A stretch of 33,760 nt of DNA from Bryobacterales bacterium (GCA_947467185.1 CANIHR010000017.1:1-33760), one strand, 5' to 3'; counted from the first letter of the stretch, positions 14,466 through 23,897 are shown. Made by a program: numbers and translations. Notes: generated by a model not told the origin, from the sequence alone.

Positions 14466-14495
14466 GGAGGTCAGCGATTCGCCCCGCTAGCCTCC
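14466..14495 (+). terminator. Hairpin closing element copy 2
   Basis: GGAGGTCAGCG pairs with CGCTAGCCTCC around an 8-nt loop with one C-A mismatch. It lies 13 nt after the micro-ORF stop and 22 nt from the stop of the convergent PQQ dehydrogenase, so it could end both transcripts. It has no T-run. Confidence 0.55.
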
Positions 14496-14517
14496 TCAAC
14501 ATCAAATTACCACATTT

Positions 14518-16095
14518 TCAATTGATCGGAGGCGTGTCCCGAAGCCCGAACGCGAAAATCGCATGGCCACTCGCAATCGCGATCTGCTGCTTACCATCCG
14601 CCCCCACATAGCTCACCGGATCGGCATTGACCTTCCCGCCCATCGGATACCGCCACAGCAGTTTCCCCGTCGCATCGTCCAGCGCGATCATGTCGCCATC
14701 CGCCATCGCTGTGAACACAAGACCACCCGCCGTTGCCAGCACGCCCGACCACGACGGACCCGTCTCAAACGTCCACTTCGCCGTCCCGGTCATGGGGTCC
14801 ATCGCCTTCACACCACCGGTGGCATCCTCGCCTGGCTTCGATACAAATCGTCCCGCCAGGAACCAGCTGCCAGCCTTGTACGTGTCGTCGCCCGAGTAGA
14901 AAACGCCACCCTCATCGCGTGTCATCACATAGTGCAGTTTCGTGTTCGGGCTGTACGCTGCCGCCTGGTAATTCGTCGCACCCGGCGAATTCGGGTACAC
15001 CGTCGTCCCCTGTTCGGTTGGAGTCGTTCCCGCCTTCAGCGTCGGCCTGCCCTTGTCACTCAGAGTCGGTTCCGCCCACGTCTGCCGCACATACTGCTTG
15101 CCCAGCAAAAACTCGCCAGTCGTCCGGTCCAGCACGTAGTAGAAGCAGTTCCGATTCGCAAACAGCACCAGTTTCCGCGCTTGCCCCTTCCAGTTCGCAT
15201 CCACCAGAATCGGAGTCTGCGTGGAATCCAGGTCCCACATGTCATGCGGCGTGAACTGGAAATGCCACTTCAGCTTGCCCGTATCGGCGTCGAGCGCAAT
15301 GATCGAATCCGAGTACAGGTTGTCCCCCGCCCGCGTCTTCGGGTTCCAGTCCGGCCCCGGATTGCCCGTGCCCCAATACAACGTGTTCAGGCCCGGATCA
15401 TACGCGCCCGTCACCCACGTCGTCGCCGACCCTGTCTTCATGCTCGTTCCGGCCCACGTCTCAGAACCCGGCTCACCTGCCGCCGGCACCGTCCAGAAAC
15501 GCCAGGCCTGCTTGCCCGTCTTCGCGTCATACGCCGCCAGATATCCGCGCACGCCGAACTCACCGCCCGCCGATCCGATAATCACCTTATCCTTCACAAT
15601 CATCGGCGCCACGGTCGAGGAATATCCCTTATGGAAGTCCGCGACCTCCACATCCCAGATCACGTTGCCCGAAGACGCATCCAGCGCCACCAGGTGTGCG
15701 TCCAGCGTCCCGACATAGATTCGGTCGCCTGAGATCGCCACGCCGCGATTCACGCGTCCGCAGCACGTTGGAATATTGTCCGGATACACCCGGCGGTACT
15801 TCCACAAAACTTTTCCCGAGCGGGTCTCCAGCGCAGTCACGTCGCTGGGTGGCTCACTGATGTACATGATGCCGCCGCGAACTACCGGCGACACTTCAAA
15901 CTTGTCTGTCTTGTCGATCTGATACGACCACAGCGGCTGCAGTTTTCCCGCATTCGCCCGGGTCACCTGCGTCAGCGGCGAAAAGCGGAAACCTTCCTGG
16001 TTGCCCTGATAATGCAGCCAGTCGGCACCGGTCTGGGCCCCCGTTTGGGCAAAGATGGCGCCCGTGAAAATTAGTGAAGTCAGTAATGTTTTCAT
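14518..16095 (-). CDS. PQQ-dependent dehydrogenase (quinoprotein beta-propeller)
   Basis: The 525-residue periplasmic protein has a signal peptide (1-16) and an eight-bladed quinoprotein propeller with repeated tryptophan-docking blades such as DASSGNVIW, DAKTGKQAW, DADTGKLKW and DDATGKLLW. The adjacent-cysteine pair C111-C112 that stacks on PQQ is present. Metal ligands fit E179 and N245, and the catalytic D288 is followed two residues later by D290. In methanol dehydrogenases this D-x-D marks lanthanide-using XoxF/ExaF-like enzymes. It oxidises an alcohol or similar substrate and should pass electrons to the cytochrome c encoded 6 nt upstream on the same strand. The substrate is not evident. 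Confidence 0.88.
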   Translation of the reverse strand: MKTLLTSLIFTGAIFAQTGAQTGADWLHYQGNQEGFRFSPLTQVTRANAGKLQPLWSYQIDKTDKFEVSPVVRGGIMYISEPPSDVTALETRSGKVLWKYRRVYPDNIPTCCGRVNRGVAISGDRIYVGTLDAHLVALDASSGNVIWDVEVADFHKGYSSTVAPMIVKDKVIIGSAGGEFGVRGYLAAYDAKTGKQAWRFWTVPAAGEPGSETWAGTSMKTGSATTWVTGAYDPGLNTLYWGTGNPGPDWNPKTRAGDNLYSDSIIALDADTGKLKWHFQFTPHDMWDLDSTQTPILVDANWKGQARKLVLFANRNCFYYVLDRTTGEFLLGKQYVRQTWAEPTLSDKGRPTLKAGTTPTEQGTTVYPNSPGATNYQAAAYSPNTKLHYVMTRDEGGVFYSGDDTYKAGSWFLAGRFVSKPGEDATGGVKAMDPMTGTAKWTFETGPSWSGVLATAGGLVFTAMADGDMIALDDATGKLLWRYPMGGKVNADPVSYVGADGKQQIAIASGHAIFAFGLRDTPPIN

Positions 16096-16101
16096 GGGTG
16101 A

Positions 16102-16830
16102 TTATTCTCCGCGCAGGGTAAACAGATAGGCGATCAGATTGTCGAGGTCGGCGGCCGGCAGTTGCTTAAATGCGGGCATGGTCGATTTCGCTCCGGCGCG
16201 TTCGATGCCGGACGTTTGGTTCTTCGCGATGGACTGAATTTTCCCGTCAGCCGTGCGCACATGGATGGTGAGCATATCTTCGTTCAGTTTGATGCCCCGA
16301 ACCGACTTGCCATCCTTCGTCTTCACCGTGATGCCCTGCCAGCCGGCCACGAGATTGGCGTCCGGCTCGACAATCGAACTCTTCAGATTCGCCGGACTCC
16401 GCCGCAGTCCGATGTCCGAAAGATCCGGCCCCATCACCCCGCCGCTCCCCTTCACCATGTGGCATCCGCGGCACTGCTTGTCGAATGCTGCCTGGCCCTT
16501 CGCGGCATCGCCCGCCACCTTCTGCGGAGCTGTTCGTCCCAGCGCCCGAACATAGGTCGCCACCTGGCGAATCTCGGCATCCGTCATGCCCAGCGACGCC
16601 GGCATATCGGTGCCCGGAATCCCGTTCCTGATGATGTTGGCCAGCGCCGCATCCGAAGGCGCGTGAGGCAGCTTCGGCGACACGAGATTCGCGGCCATGC
16701 CGTCGTCTCCCTTGCCATGGCAAAAGGCGCAATGGAACTTGTATAGCCGTTCGCCCTGTTGCGCGAAGCTAGCTGAGGCGCAGATGAGGGCGAGAAAGAT
16801 GAGTCTCCGGAAAGGAGCCGGAAGTTGCAT
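16102..16830 (-). CDS. Secreted dihaem cytochrome c
   Basis: The 242-residue protein has a signal peptide (1-23) and two haem c sites, CAFCH (34-38) and CRGCH (120-124), each followed by candidate Met ligands (DMPA and STMPAF). The middle of the second half (KTKDGKSVRGIKLNEDMLTIHV) resembles the haem-binding domain common in Planctomycetes and Acidobacteria membrane-bound dehydrogenases. Its stop is 6 nt from the PQQ dehydrogenase start, so the two form an operon in which it most likely accepts electrons from that enzyme. GGAGA lies about 10 nt before the ATG. Its upstream region is shared with the divergent ggt gene. Confidence 0.9.
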   Translation of the reverse strand: MQLPAPFRRLIFLALICASASFAQQGERLYKFHCAFCHGKGDDGMAANLVSPKLPHAPSDAALANIIRNGIPGTDMPASLGMTDAEIRQVATYVRALGRTAPQKVAGDAAKGQAAFDKQCRGCHMVKGSGGVMGPDLSDIGLRRSPANLKSSIVEPDANLVAGWQGITVKTKDGKSVRGIKLNEDMLTIHVRTADGKIQSIAKNQTSGIERAGAKSTMPAFKQLPAADLDNLIAYLFTLRGE

Positions 16831-16835
16831 GGGTC

Positions 16836-16863
16836 TTGATTCTCCAGTGCAGCAGTATATAAC
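16836..16863 (+). promoter_or_regulatory. Likely promoter of ggt
   Basis: TTGATT is followed after 16 nt by TATAAC, which ends 8 nt before the ggt ATG, so the transcript would have almost no leader. On the other strand the overlapping TATACT could be the -10 box of the cytochrome c gene, so the two promoters would compete for the same few bases. Confidence 0.45.
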
Positions 16864-16871
16864 GTTGGGCT

Positions 16872-18575
16872 ATGCTTACGTCCAGGAATTTTTCTTTGAG
16901 ACTCGCAACCCTGTTGTTCCTCACTTTCGGCCTCGCCGTCTCCGCCTCCGCCCAGGCCAGCTGGGGCCGGGCCCAGACCCGCTCCCTCACAATTACCCAG
17001 CAGGGCATGGTCGCCACCAGCCAAATTCTCGCGTCTCAGACCGGCACCCGGATCCTTGCGAAAGGCGGCTCCGCCGCCGATGCCGCGATTGCTTCCAACG
17101 CCGTCCTGGGGCTGGTGGAGCCTTTGATGGATGGCATCGGTGGCGACCTCTTCGTCCTCTATTGGGACGCCAAGGCCAAAGAATACGTGGGCCTAAACGC
17201 CTCCGGGCCGGCGCCGAAAGCGCTCACCCCGGCATTCCTGGCAGGGAAGGGAATCAAAGAAATGCCGACCGTCGGCATTCACACCGTCACCGTTCCGGGC
17301 GCGGTCGATGGCTGGGCGATGGTCCACGCCCGCTTCGGTAAACTGCCATGGAAAGATCTGTTCGATGACGCCATCTTCTACGCCGAGAATGGCTTCCCCG
17401 TCACCGAAATCATCCAGGAACAGTGGGCAGACGCGGTTAATCTGAAAAAGCTGCGCGCCAACCCAGCCTCGGTGCGTATCTTCCTCCCCGGCGACAATGC
17501 CCCAAAGGTCGGCGAAGTCTTCCGCAACCCCGGCCTCGCGAAAGCGTACAGGCTCATCGCCACCCAGGGCCGCGACGCCTTCTACAAAGGCGATATCGCC
17601 AAAGCGATTCTCAAAACCTCCGCTGCCGAGGGTGGCACGCTCACCGCCGCCGACCTCGCTGCGTACAAGTCTGAATGGGTCAAGCCGATCTCCATCGACT
17701 ACCGCGGCTGGCGCGTGCTGGAACTGCCGCCCAACGGGCAGGGTATGGCGGCGCTCGAGATTCTCAACATCATGCAGACGATGCCCGCCGCGCTCGGGCC
17801 TCTCAGCCCGGCCGAAATGCACAAACGCATTGAGGCGACCAAGCTCGCCTTCGCTGACCTGCGCAAGTACGATGCAGACCCCCGCGCCTACAACGCCCCC
17901 GTTGCCACTCTGCTCTCAAAAGCCTGGGCCGAAAGGCGGGCCAAACTGATCGACCCCGCGAAGGCCAACTGCAAAGTCCCCCCCGGCGATATCAAATCGG
18001 GCGACACCACCTACCTCACAGTTGTCGATAAAGAGGGCAACATGGCCAGTTGGATCCAGAGCATCGCCCACGCCTGGGGCTCCGCCATCACCGTCGAAGA
18101 AATGGGCTTCCCGCTCCACAATCGCGGCTGGGGCTTCACACTGGATCCGCAGGACCCGGATGTGCTCGCCGGCGGTAAGCGCCCCTTCCACACCATCATC
18201 CCGGCCTTCATGGATAAGGGCGATTCGCGCATCGGTTTCGGCATTATGGGCGGCATGAACCAGCCCCTGGCCCACGCCCAGTTTGTGTCCAATATCGTGG
18301 ATTTCGGCATGAATATTCAGCAGTCGATGGAAGCCCCCCGCTTCACAAAATCCAGCGCGGCCGGCTGCGATGTCTCCATCGAGGTCCGTGTGCCCTCCGC
18401 CACGCTGCAGGCGCTATCCGAACGAGGTCACGAAATTCTCATCCGCCGCGAATTTACCCAGGAGATGGGCCGGGGCCAGGCGATCCTCCACGACGCGAAA
18501 ACAGGCACCAATTTCGGCGCTTCCGACCCCCGCGCCGACGGAGCCGCCCTGCCCGAACCCCTGCCGCCCCACTGA
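16872..18575 (+). CDS. ggt: Gamma-glutamyltranspeptidase
   Basis: The enzyme transfers or hydrolyses the gamma-glutamyl group of glutathione and related peptides in the periplasm. The 567-residue precursor has a signal peptide (1-28). The large-subunit region contains the GGSAADAAIASNAVLGLVEP start and IHTVTVPGAVDGW. The autoprocessing and catalytic threonine is T379 in GDTTYLTVVDKEGN, equal in position to the TTHYSV threonine of the E. coli enzyme. The small subunit shows GKRPFHTIIPAF and FGIMGGMNQPLAHAQ. It is probably cleaved in front of T379. The gene is divergent from the cytochrome c gene and is followed by the porin gene. Confidence 0.93.
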   Translation: MLTSRNFSLRLATLLFLTFGLAVSASAQASWGRAQTRSLTITQQGMVATSQILASQTGTRILAKGGSAADAAIASNAVLGLVEPLMDGIGGDLFVLYWDAKAKEYVGLNASGPAPKALTPAFLAGKGIKEMPTVGIHTVTVPGAVDGWAMVHARFGKLPWKDLFDDAIFYAENGFPVTEIIQEQWADAVNLKKLRANPASVRIFLPGDNAPKVGEVFRNPGLAKAYRLIATQGRDAFYKGDIAKAILKTSAAEGGTLTAADLAAYKSEWVKPISIDYRGWRVLELPPNGQGMAALEILNIMQTMPAALGPLSPAEMHKRIEATKLAFADLRKYDADPRAYNAPVATLLSKAWAERRAKLIDPAKANCKVPPGDIKSGDTTYLTVVDKEGNMASWIQSIAHAWGSAITVEEMGFPLHNRGWGFTLDPQDPDVLAGGKRPFHTIIPAFMDKGDSRIGFGIMGGMNQPLAHAQFVSNIVDFGMNIQQSMEAPRFTKSSAAGCDVSIEVRVPSATLQALSERGHEILIRREFTQEMGRGQAILHDAKTGTNFGASDPRADGAALPEPLPPH

Positions 18576-18582
18576 TACAAAC

Positions 18583-18600
18583 AACACATTTCTTTGTGTT
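18583..18600. repeat. Small inverted repeat after ggt
   Basis: AACACA and TGTGTT are inverted around TTTCTT directly after the ggt stop and over the possible start of the next gene. It could end ggt transcription weakly or bind a regulator. Confidence 0.3.
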
Positions 18601-19984
18601 AGCCTTGAGCGTGTTTTCTATTTTTGCCCGGTGTCCAGGCGCACCGAGATTGTGTTTCAGTCTGAAACGGCAGGTTTGGGCAACCGTCCTGATTTTGCTC
18701 CTGCCCTTCGTGTCTTCGGGTCAGACTTCTGCCTCGCCCGATGTCATCCAGCGTCTGGAAGCCCTTGAAAAACGTCTCCGGCAGTCCGAACAGGACCTGG
18801 CCACGCGGAACCGCCAGCTCGACGACGCCCTGAAGCGTATCGGGCAACTCGAAAACCGCCTCGGCGAAGTCCCGACAACCGCTTCCGTTGCCCAGGTCCC
18901 GCCGCCCCCGGCCCCCGAGCCGGAGCCCAAGAGTGCCGACATGGACATGGACCACGACGCCATGATGTCCCTGCCCAACGGTCCTCACCTGAACATTCGC
19001 GGCTACGGCGATATCGGCTACGGGTACTCCCGCGTTTCCGGTAAAACGCCATCCACCCAAAACTCCTTTTCCCTCGGCCAACTCGACCTCTACATCACAT
19101 CCCGTATCACAGACAAGCTCGGCGTCGTCATGGAAAACGTGTTTGAAGCCGACCGCGACAACTTCATGTCGCTCGACGTGGAACGCATCCTCCTCCAGTA
19201 CCGCCAGAACAAGTACTTTGCGGCCGACGTGGGCCGTTATCACACCTCCATCGGCTACTACAACACCACTTACCACCATTCCCGCTGGATGCAGACAGCG
19301 ATGGACCGCCCCCTCCTGTTCGCGTTCGAAGATGCCGGTGGGCCGCTCCCGACCCACAATGTCGGCCTGAGTGTCTCTGGTCAGATTCCCTCCGGTGGTC
19401 TCCGCCTCGCCTACGTCGCGGAGATCGGCAACGGTCGCTCCTTCCGCATTGCGGGCGCTGAGCCGGTGCAGAACCTCCTCGACGACAATCGCGGCAAGTC
19501 CCTCAATTTCGCCATCTCTTCCCGCCCGGATGCCATCCCTGGCCTGCGGGTCGGAGCCTCCTTCCTGACCGACCGCCTCAGTCCCGTCGCCGCCCCGTCC
19601 ATCTCACAGAAAATCCTCGCCGGCTATGTGGTTTACGTTCGCGGGCGAGTCGAATTCCTCAACGAAGCCATCTGGATGCGCCACGCGCAGGAGATTCCGA
19701 AACTCGGCCAGCGCGTCACCGCCATCCCCGGCGGCTACTCCCAGTTTTCGTACCGCTTCGGAGAATTCCGTCCGTGGGTTCGTGTCGAAATGCTGAATCC
19801 CTCTTCCGGCGACCCCGTTGCCCAGCGGATTCTGATGACCACCAGCCTGATTCGCCGGGTCTCCACCGGCCTCCGATACGATTTTTCGGAATACGCCGCC
19901 TTCAAGGTCGGTTTTGATCGCCTCACCCAGAATCTGATGCCCGCCGCCAACGTGGTCAGCGGGCAGTTGTCGTTTACCTTCTGA
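18596..19984 (+). CDS. Outer-membrane porin-like protein with N-terminal coiled coil
   Basis: The protein has a hydrophobic export segment (VWATVLILLLPFVSSGQ), a heptad coiled coil (DVIQRLEALEKRLRQSEQDL to RIGQLENRLG, about residues 49-90), a Pro-rich and His/Asp-rich linker, and then a beta-barrel region with alternating strands (GYGDIGYGYS, LYITSRITDKLGVVMEN) ending in a terminal phenylalanine (SFTF), the usual outer-membrane assembly signal. The start is uncertain: GTG at 18596, or TTG at 18650, which would give a more normal signal peptide. The next two genes, a PstS-like protein and a hybrid kinase, follow with almost no gaps, suggesting one transcript for uptake and sensing of an unidentified, perhaps anionic, nutrient. 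Confidence 0.8.
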   Translation: MLALSVFSIFARCPGAPRLCFSLKRQVWATVLILLLPFVSSGQTSASPDVIQRLEALEKRLRQSEQDLATRNRQLDDALKRIGQLENRLGEVPTTASVAQVPPPPAPEPEPKSADMDMDHDAMMSLPNGPHLNIRGYGDIGYGYSRVSGKTPSTQNSFSLGQLDLYITSRITDKLGVVMENVFEADRDNFMSLDVERILLQYRQNKYFAADVGRYHTSIGYYNTTYHHSRWMQTAMDRPLLFAFEDAGGPLPTHNVGLSVSGQIPSGGLRLAYVAEIGNGRSFRIAGAEPVQNLLDDNRGKSLNFAISSRPDAIPGLRVGASFLTDRLSPVAAPSISQKILAGYVVYVRGRVEFLNEAIWMRHAQEIPKLGQRVTAIPGGYSQFSYRFGEFRPWVRVEMLNPSSGDPVAQRILMTTSLIRRVSTGLRYDFSEYAAFKVGFDRLTQNLMPAANVVSGQLSFTF

Positions 19985-19991
19985 ACCGGCG

Positions 19992-20504
19992 ATGACATCT
20001 CTCACCACATTGAAATTTCTGCGGTCCGCCGTCTGTCTGTCGGTGCTGCTGGTTGCCGTGCTCGCCGGGCCACGCACCATGGCGCAAACGGAGACGGCGG
20101 CACCTCTCGCCGTCATCGTTCATGAAAGCAGTCCGGTCAATGCCCTTTCGGTCAATGAACTTCGCCGGGTCCTGATGGGCGAGACTACGGAATGGCCGGA
20201 CCGTAAACGGGTCGTCCTCGTCGAACGCGATGCCGCCAGCCGGGTTTTTCGTACTGTGCTCCGCATTGTCTGCCGGATGACGCCGATTGAATACAAACGC
20301 CATCTCCTCTCCATCGAATTTCAGGGCGGTCAGGCACCTATCCAAAAAGTCTTAAACTCGGATGACGCGGCCACTAAATTCGTACGGAGCGTTCCTGGGG
20401 CCATCGGCGTGGTCGAAAGCTCTTCCCTGGCGGCCGTCCAGCATGTCAAAGTTCTAAAGATCGGCGGCAAATTGCCGGGAGAGGCGGGCTACCTGCTGCA
20501 ATGA
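19992..20504 (+). CDS. PstS-like periplasmic substrate-binding domain protein
   Basis: The 170-residue protein has a signal peptide (about 1-32). Its mature part has the phosphate-binding-protein-like half domain: [40 protein letters not shown], then an Ala/Gly-rich end with [11 protein letters not shown]. It is far shorter than a full PstS and lies next to no ABC transporter. Here it overlaps the following kinase start by 4 nt and comes 7 nt after the porin gene, so a role as a ligand-binding partner feeding the sensor kinase is the best inference. Confidence 0.75.
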   Translation: MTSLTTLKFLRSAVCLSVLLVAVLAGPRTMAQTETAAPLAVIVHESSPVNALSVNELRRVLMGETTEWPDRKRVVLVERDAASRVFRTVLRIVCRMTPIEYKRHLLSIEFQGGQAPIQKVLNSDDAATKFVRSVPGAIGVVESSSLAAVQHVKVLKIGGKLPGEAGYLLQ

Positions 20505-23141
20505 AATTTCTGAGTGTTCCCGCGTTCCTGCGTTCCCGGGCCCGGTTCGTCCTTCCCTTCATCGGCCTGGTAATTCTTGCCGGCGGCATAGGCGTCGGCA
20601 TTGACTCCTGGTCGGCTGTGGGCGAAGCCAGTGCGGTCTATGATGTCGGTGTAACCGGCCTCCAAATCGGAGGGGAACTCCAGTACTCCACCCAGGAAAG
20701 CCGCCGCACCGTCGTCTACGCCCTCACCACAGCGGACCCCAACGAACAGATTCGCTATATCGACGAAGCGCGCGCCTCCGACAGCGCCATCGAAGCCCGC
20801 GAAGCGAAGCTCAGCGCCCTGCCTCTCGACCCCCTTTCCCGCGACGCCCTCGACAGCTTCTCCCTCCGCTGGAAAGAATATCTCCGGATCCGCGATGAGA
20901 TCGTCGCCCTGATCCTCGTCGACGACGGGAAAAAGGCTCTCGAAAAAGACCTCTCGCTCGGCAAAGACTCCTTCAGTCAGGCTTCGGCCAGCCTGACCCA
21001 ACTGCAGAGCGAACTCAACCGCTTCGCCAGTCAGCACTCCGCTCACGTCAAAATCGTCTTCTATCGGACCGCGTTTGAGTCGATTCTTCTTCTCGCCGGA
21101 ACCCTGCTCTTCCTCACCACCCTCGCCGGTAATCTCGAAAAACGCCGCATGGTGGATGCGCTCCAGGCGATGAATACCGACCTCGCGGAAGCCCGCCGCA
21201 TTGCCGACTCCGCCAACCGCCTGAAGTCCGAATTTCTGGCCAGCATGAGCCATGAAATCCGCACCCCGATGAATGGCGTCATCGGTACCACTGGCCTCCT
21301 GATCGAAACTCAGCTCACGGCCGAACAGCGCGACTACGTGGAAATGATCCGTGCTTCCGGCGAAGCGCTGATGACCATCATCAACGACATCCTCGATTTC
21401 TCGAAGATCGAAGCCGGCAAGCTCGATCTGGAACTGACGCCCTTCGATCTCCATTCCCTGGTGGAAGAGGCCGTCGAACTGATGGCCCCTGTCGCCGATG
21501 GCCGTGGCCTCGAAATCTGTGCCTCCATTGAAGACGACGTCCCGAACGGCGTGCTTGGCGATGCCGGTCGTCTGCGTCAGATTCTGCTCAACCTGGTCGG
21601 CAACGCCATCAAATTCACTGACGTCGGCGAGGTTACCGCGGAAGTTCGTCTGCTCTCGGTTGTTCGCTCGGGCGCCAGCCTCCGCTTTGAAGTTCGCGAC
21701 ACCGGCATCGGCATCTCGGAAGAGGCGCAGACCCGCCTGTTCCAGAGCTTCTCGCAGGCCGAAAGCAACACCACCCGGCGCTACGGGGGGCACCGGCCTC
21801 GGCCTCGCCATCTGCCGCCGGTTGGTGGAATTGATGGGTGGTCGCATTGGGGTTCTCAGCGAACCTGGCAAGGGTTCGACCTTCTGGTTCGAGGTCACGC
21901 TCGGTTTTGCCGAGAGTATCCCGAAACCTGTCGCCGATGAATCGCTTCAAGGCAAACGGGTTCTCGTCGTCGACGATAACGAAACCAATCGCCGCGTTCT
22001 GGAGCGGCAGTTGCAGCGCGCCGGCATGCTGGTCCACACCGTTTGCAGCGCCCAGGAGGCGATGGACGCTCTCGCCAGCGCCCCGCCTTCGCTTCGTTAT
22101 CACCTGGGCGCCCTCGATCTGCACATGCCCGGCGTGGACGGTCTGATGCTCGCTTCCGCTATTCGTACGCGCAGCCCCCAGCCCGACCTGCCCCTCATGA
22201 TGCTCACTTCTTTCCGGGACCGCGCTGAAGCGGCCCAGGCGAGGACAATGGGAATTGAGGTTTATCTCGTCAAGCCGGTCCGCCAGGCTCAACTGGAACG
22301 TGCTTTGGCGGAGGTCTTGTCTTTAGGGAGAAAGATGACAGATAACACCGCTTCGTCGGGGCAACGGTTAATCAGCGCGCGAATCCTCGTTGTAGAGGAC
22401 AATCCCACCAATCAGAAGGTCGTGTCGCTGCGCCTGCAGAAGCTCGGCTGCCGCGTTGATGTCGCCGCTAACGGGAAGGAAGCTGTGCAGAGTGCCGCAC
22501 AGATTCAATACGATCTGATCCTGATGGATTGCCAGATGCCCGAGATGGATGGTCTGGAGGCCACCCGGCTCATCCGCAGTGCCGAAGGCAGCCGCCGCCA
22601 CACTCCCATAATTGCCCTCACCGCGAATGTCATGAGCGGGGAACGCGAACGGTGTCTCCTCGCCGGGATGGATGATTTTCTGGCCAAGCCCGTCCGTTCG
22701 GATGCGCTGATCGAAATGCTGGACAAATGGCTCCAGGCGACAAAAACCACAAGCCAGGCGCCCGAACAGGGAGACCCGGAGGGTCTGGCAGCATTCGTCG
22801 CCGAACTGCGCAGCGAAGGCTTCGGCCCCGGCGATGCCGCCGATCTGCTTCGCAGCTTTCAGCGCTCGGTCCCGTCACTCATGGAACGGGCTGAGCGTGG
22901 TGTTGCCCAACAGGACGCCGCAGAAGTCTCGTTCGCCGCTCACTCCATCAAAGGAAGCGCCGCTAACGTTGGCCTCAAACAAATGGCGCGCGTTTCCGCG
23001 CGCCTGGAAAAAGCCTGTCGTGATACCGAGCCGTGGCCGGAGATTGAGAAACGCTACCGGGAACTCGCGGCGGTTCATACCGACACCGCCCCGGAACTGG
23101 TGCGCCTGATTACCTCGCTCGACAACGAAGTGGCGCGGTAG
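20501..23141 (+). CDS. Hybrid sensor histidine kinase, broken by a 1-nt frameshift
   Basis: Two track ORFs (20501-21940 and 21498-23141) are parts of one gene of about 879 codons. The order is: membrane span 17-33, periplasmic helical sensor region to about 185, second span 192-209, HisKA with [10 protein letters not shown] (phosphorylated H251), HATPase N box [12 protein letters not shown] and DTGIGIS, then after the shift [10 protein letters not shown], a receiver with [12 protein letters not shown] and the ALDLHMPG aspartate, a second receiver with [12 protein letters not shown] and [11 protein letters not shown], and an HPt domain with [12 protein letters not shown]. This BarA/ArcB-like layout supports a multistep phosphorelay. 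The frame is lost in a run of six G where five would restore it. No response-regulator output gene is adjacent. Confidence 0.85.
21785..21790 (+). other. G6 homopolymer frameshift site
   Basis: The run GGGGGG after CTAC moves the kinase out of frame; five G would give YGGTGLGLA, the conserved G2 box. It could be a sequencing or assembly error, a recent mutation, or a slippage site switching the kinase on and off. Confidence 0.8.
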
Positions 23142-23159
23142 CCGCCAGAACTGAAGGCG

Positions 23160-23897
23160 CTAGATTTCCGAAAGATCCAGACCCGCGTTTTGAGCCGCGA
23201 GGCGGTTCGCCCGCGCCAACGATTCAAATGTGCCGGCGTCCGTCCACCAACCCGTCAGGAAGGAATACGTCAGGTTGCCTTCCGCGATGTAGGCATTGTT
23301 CACGTCGGTGATCTCCAGCTCATTCCGACGGGACGGCTTCAGTGTGCTGATCTTGTCGAAAACCGTGTTGTCGTAGAAGTAAATTCCGGTTACCGCGTAG
23401 TTTGACTTCGGTGCTTCCGGCTTCTCTTCGATGCCGACAATCTTGCCGTCTTTGAGTTCCGCGACCCCGAAACGCTCGGCGTCGGTAACTTCCTTCAACA
23501 GCAACCGCGCGCCCGATTCCTGCGCCCGGAACGCGTCCGCCGCTTCCCGGATGCCGCCATCGATAATGTTGTCGCCCAGAATCACGCAGATCTGGCCACC
23601 CGCTGCGAAATGCTCCGCCAGTCGCAGTGCCGCCGCGATCCCGCCCTCGCCCTCCTGATACGTGTAGTTCAGGTGGATATCGCCGAATTCCCGTCCGCTG
23701 CCCAGCAGCCGCAGGAAGTCGCCGGAGTTGTTGCCTCCGGTAACGATCAGAATGTCGGTAATGCCCGCTTCGATCAGCGCCTTGATCGGGTAATAGATCA
23801 TGGGCTGGTCGTAAACCGGCAACAGGTGCTTATTGGTGACCTTGGTCAGGGGGTAGAGTCGGCTGCCTGTGCCGCCGGCGAGTATGATGCCTTTCAT
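23160..23897 (-). CDS. rfbA: Glucose-1-phosphate thymidylyltransferase-like nucleotidyltransferase
   Basis: This 245-residue sugar-1-phosphate nucleotidyltransferase makes an activated sugar for surface polysaccharide. It has GGTGSRLYPLTKVTNKHLLPVYDQPMIYYP at the start, LGDNII with the metal aspartate, IEEKP, and TDVNNAYI. It is shorter than standard RfbA (about 290), matching the short form lacking the extra C-terminal segment that gives allosteric control. The specificity (thymidylyl versus other) is not decided by the sequence alone. GAGGA lies 6 nt before the ATG. The gene stands alone and convergent with the kinase, without the usual rfbBCD partners. Confidence 0.85.
   Translation of the reverse strand: MKGIILAGGTGSRLYPLTKVTNKHLLPVYDQPMIYYPIKALIEAGITDILIVTGGNNSGDFLRLLGSGREFGDIHLNYTYQEGEGGIAAALRLAEHFAAGGQICVILGDNIIDGGIREAADAFRAQESGARLLLKEVTDAERFGVAELKDGKIVGIEEKPEAPKSNYAVTGIYFYDNTVFDKISTLKPSRRNELEITDVNNAYIAEGNLTYSFLTGWWTDAGTFESLARANRLAAQNAGLDLSEI

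Larger units (their letters stand above)
14194..14517 (+). repeat. Dispersed micro-gene element, copy 2
   Basis: This is the inverted counterpart of 232-562. It has the same order on the plus strand: ACCACTTTTTTCTTTGCGAGG start, leader, Shine-Dalgarno, 25-codon ORF, hairpin, and tail TCAACATCAAATTACCACA. It ends immediately before the stop codon of the convergent PQQ dehydrogenase gene, just as copy 1 ends near a convergent stop. The interval between copies is about 13.6 kb and includes the Septu pair. Confidence 0.9.
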
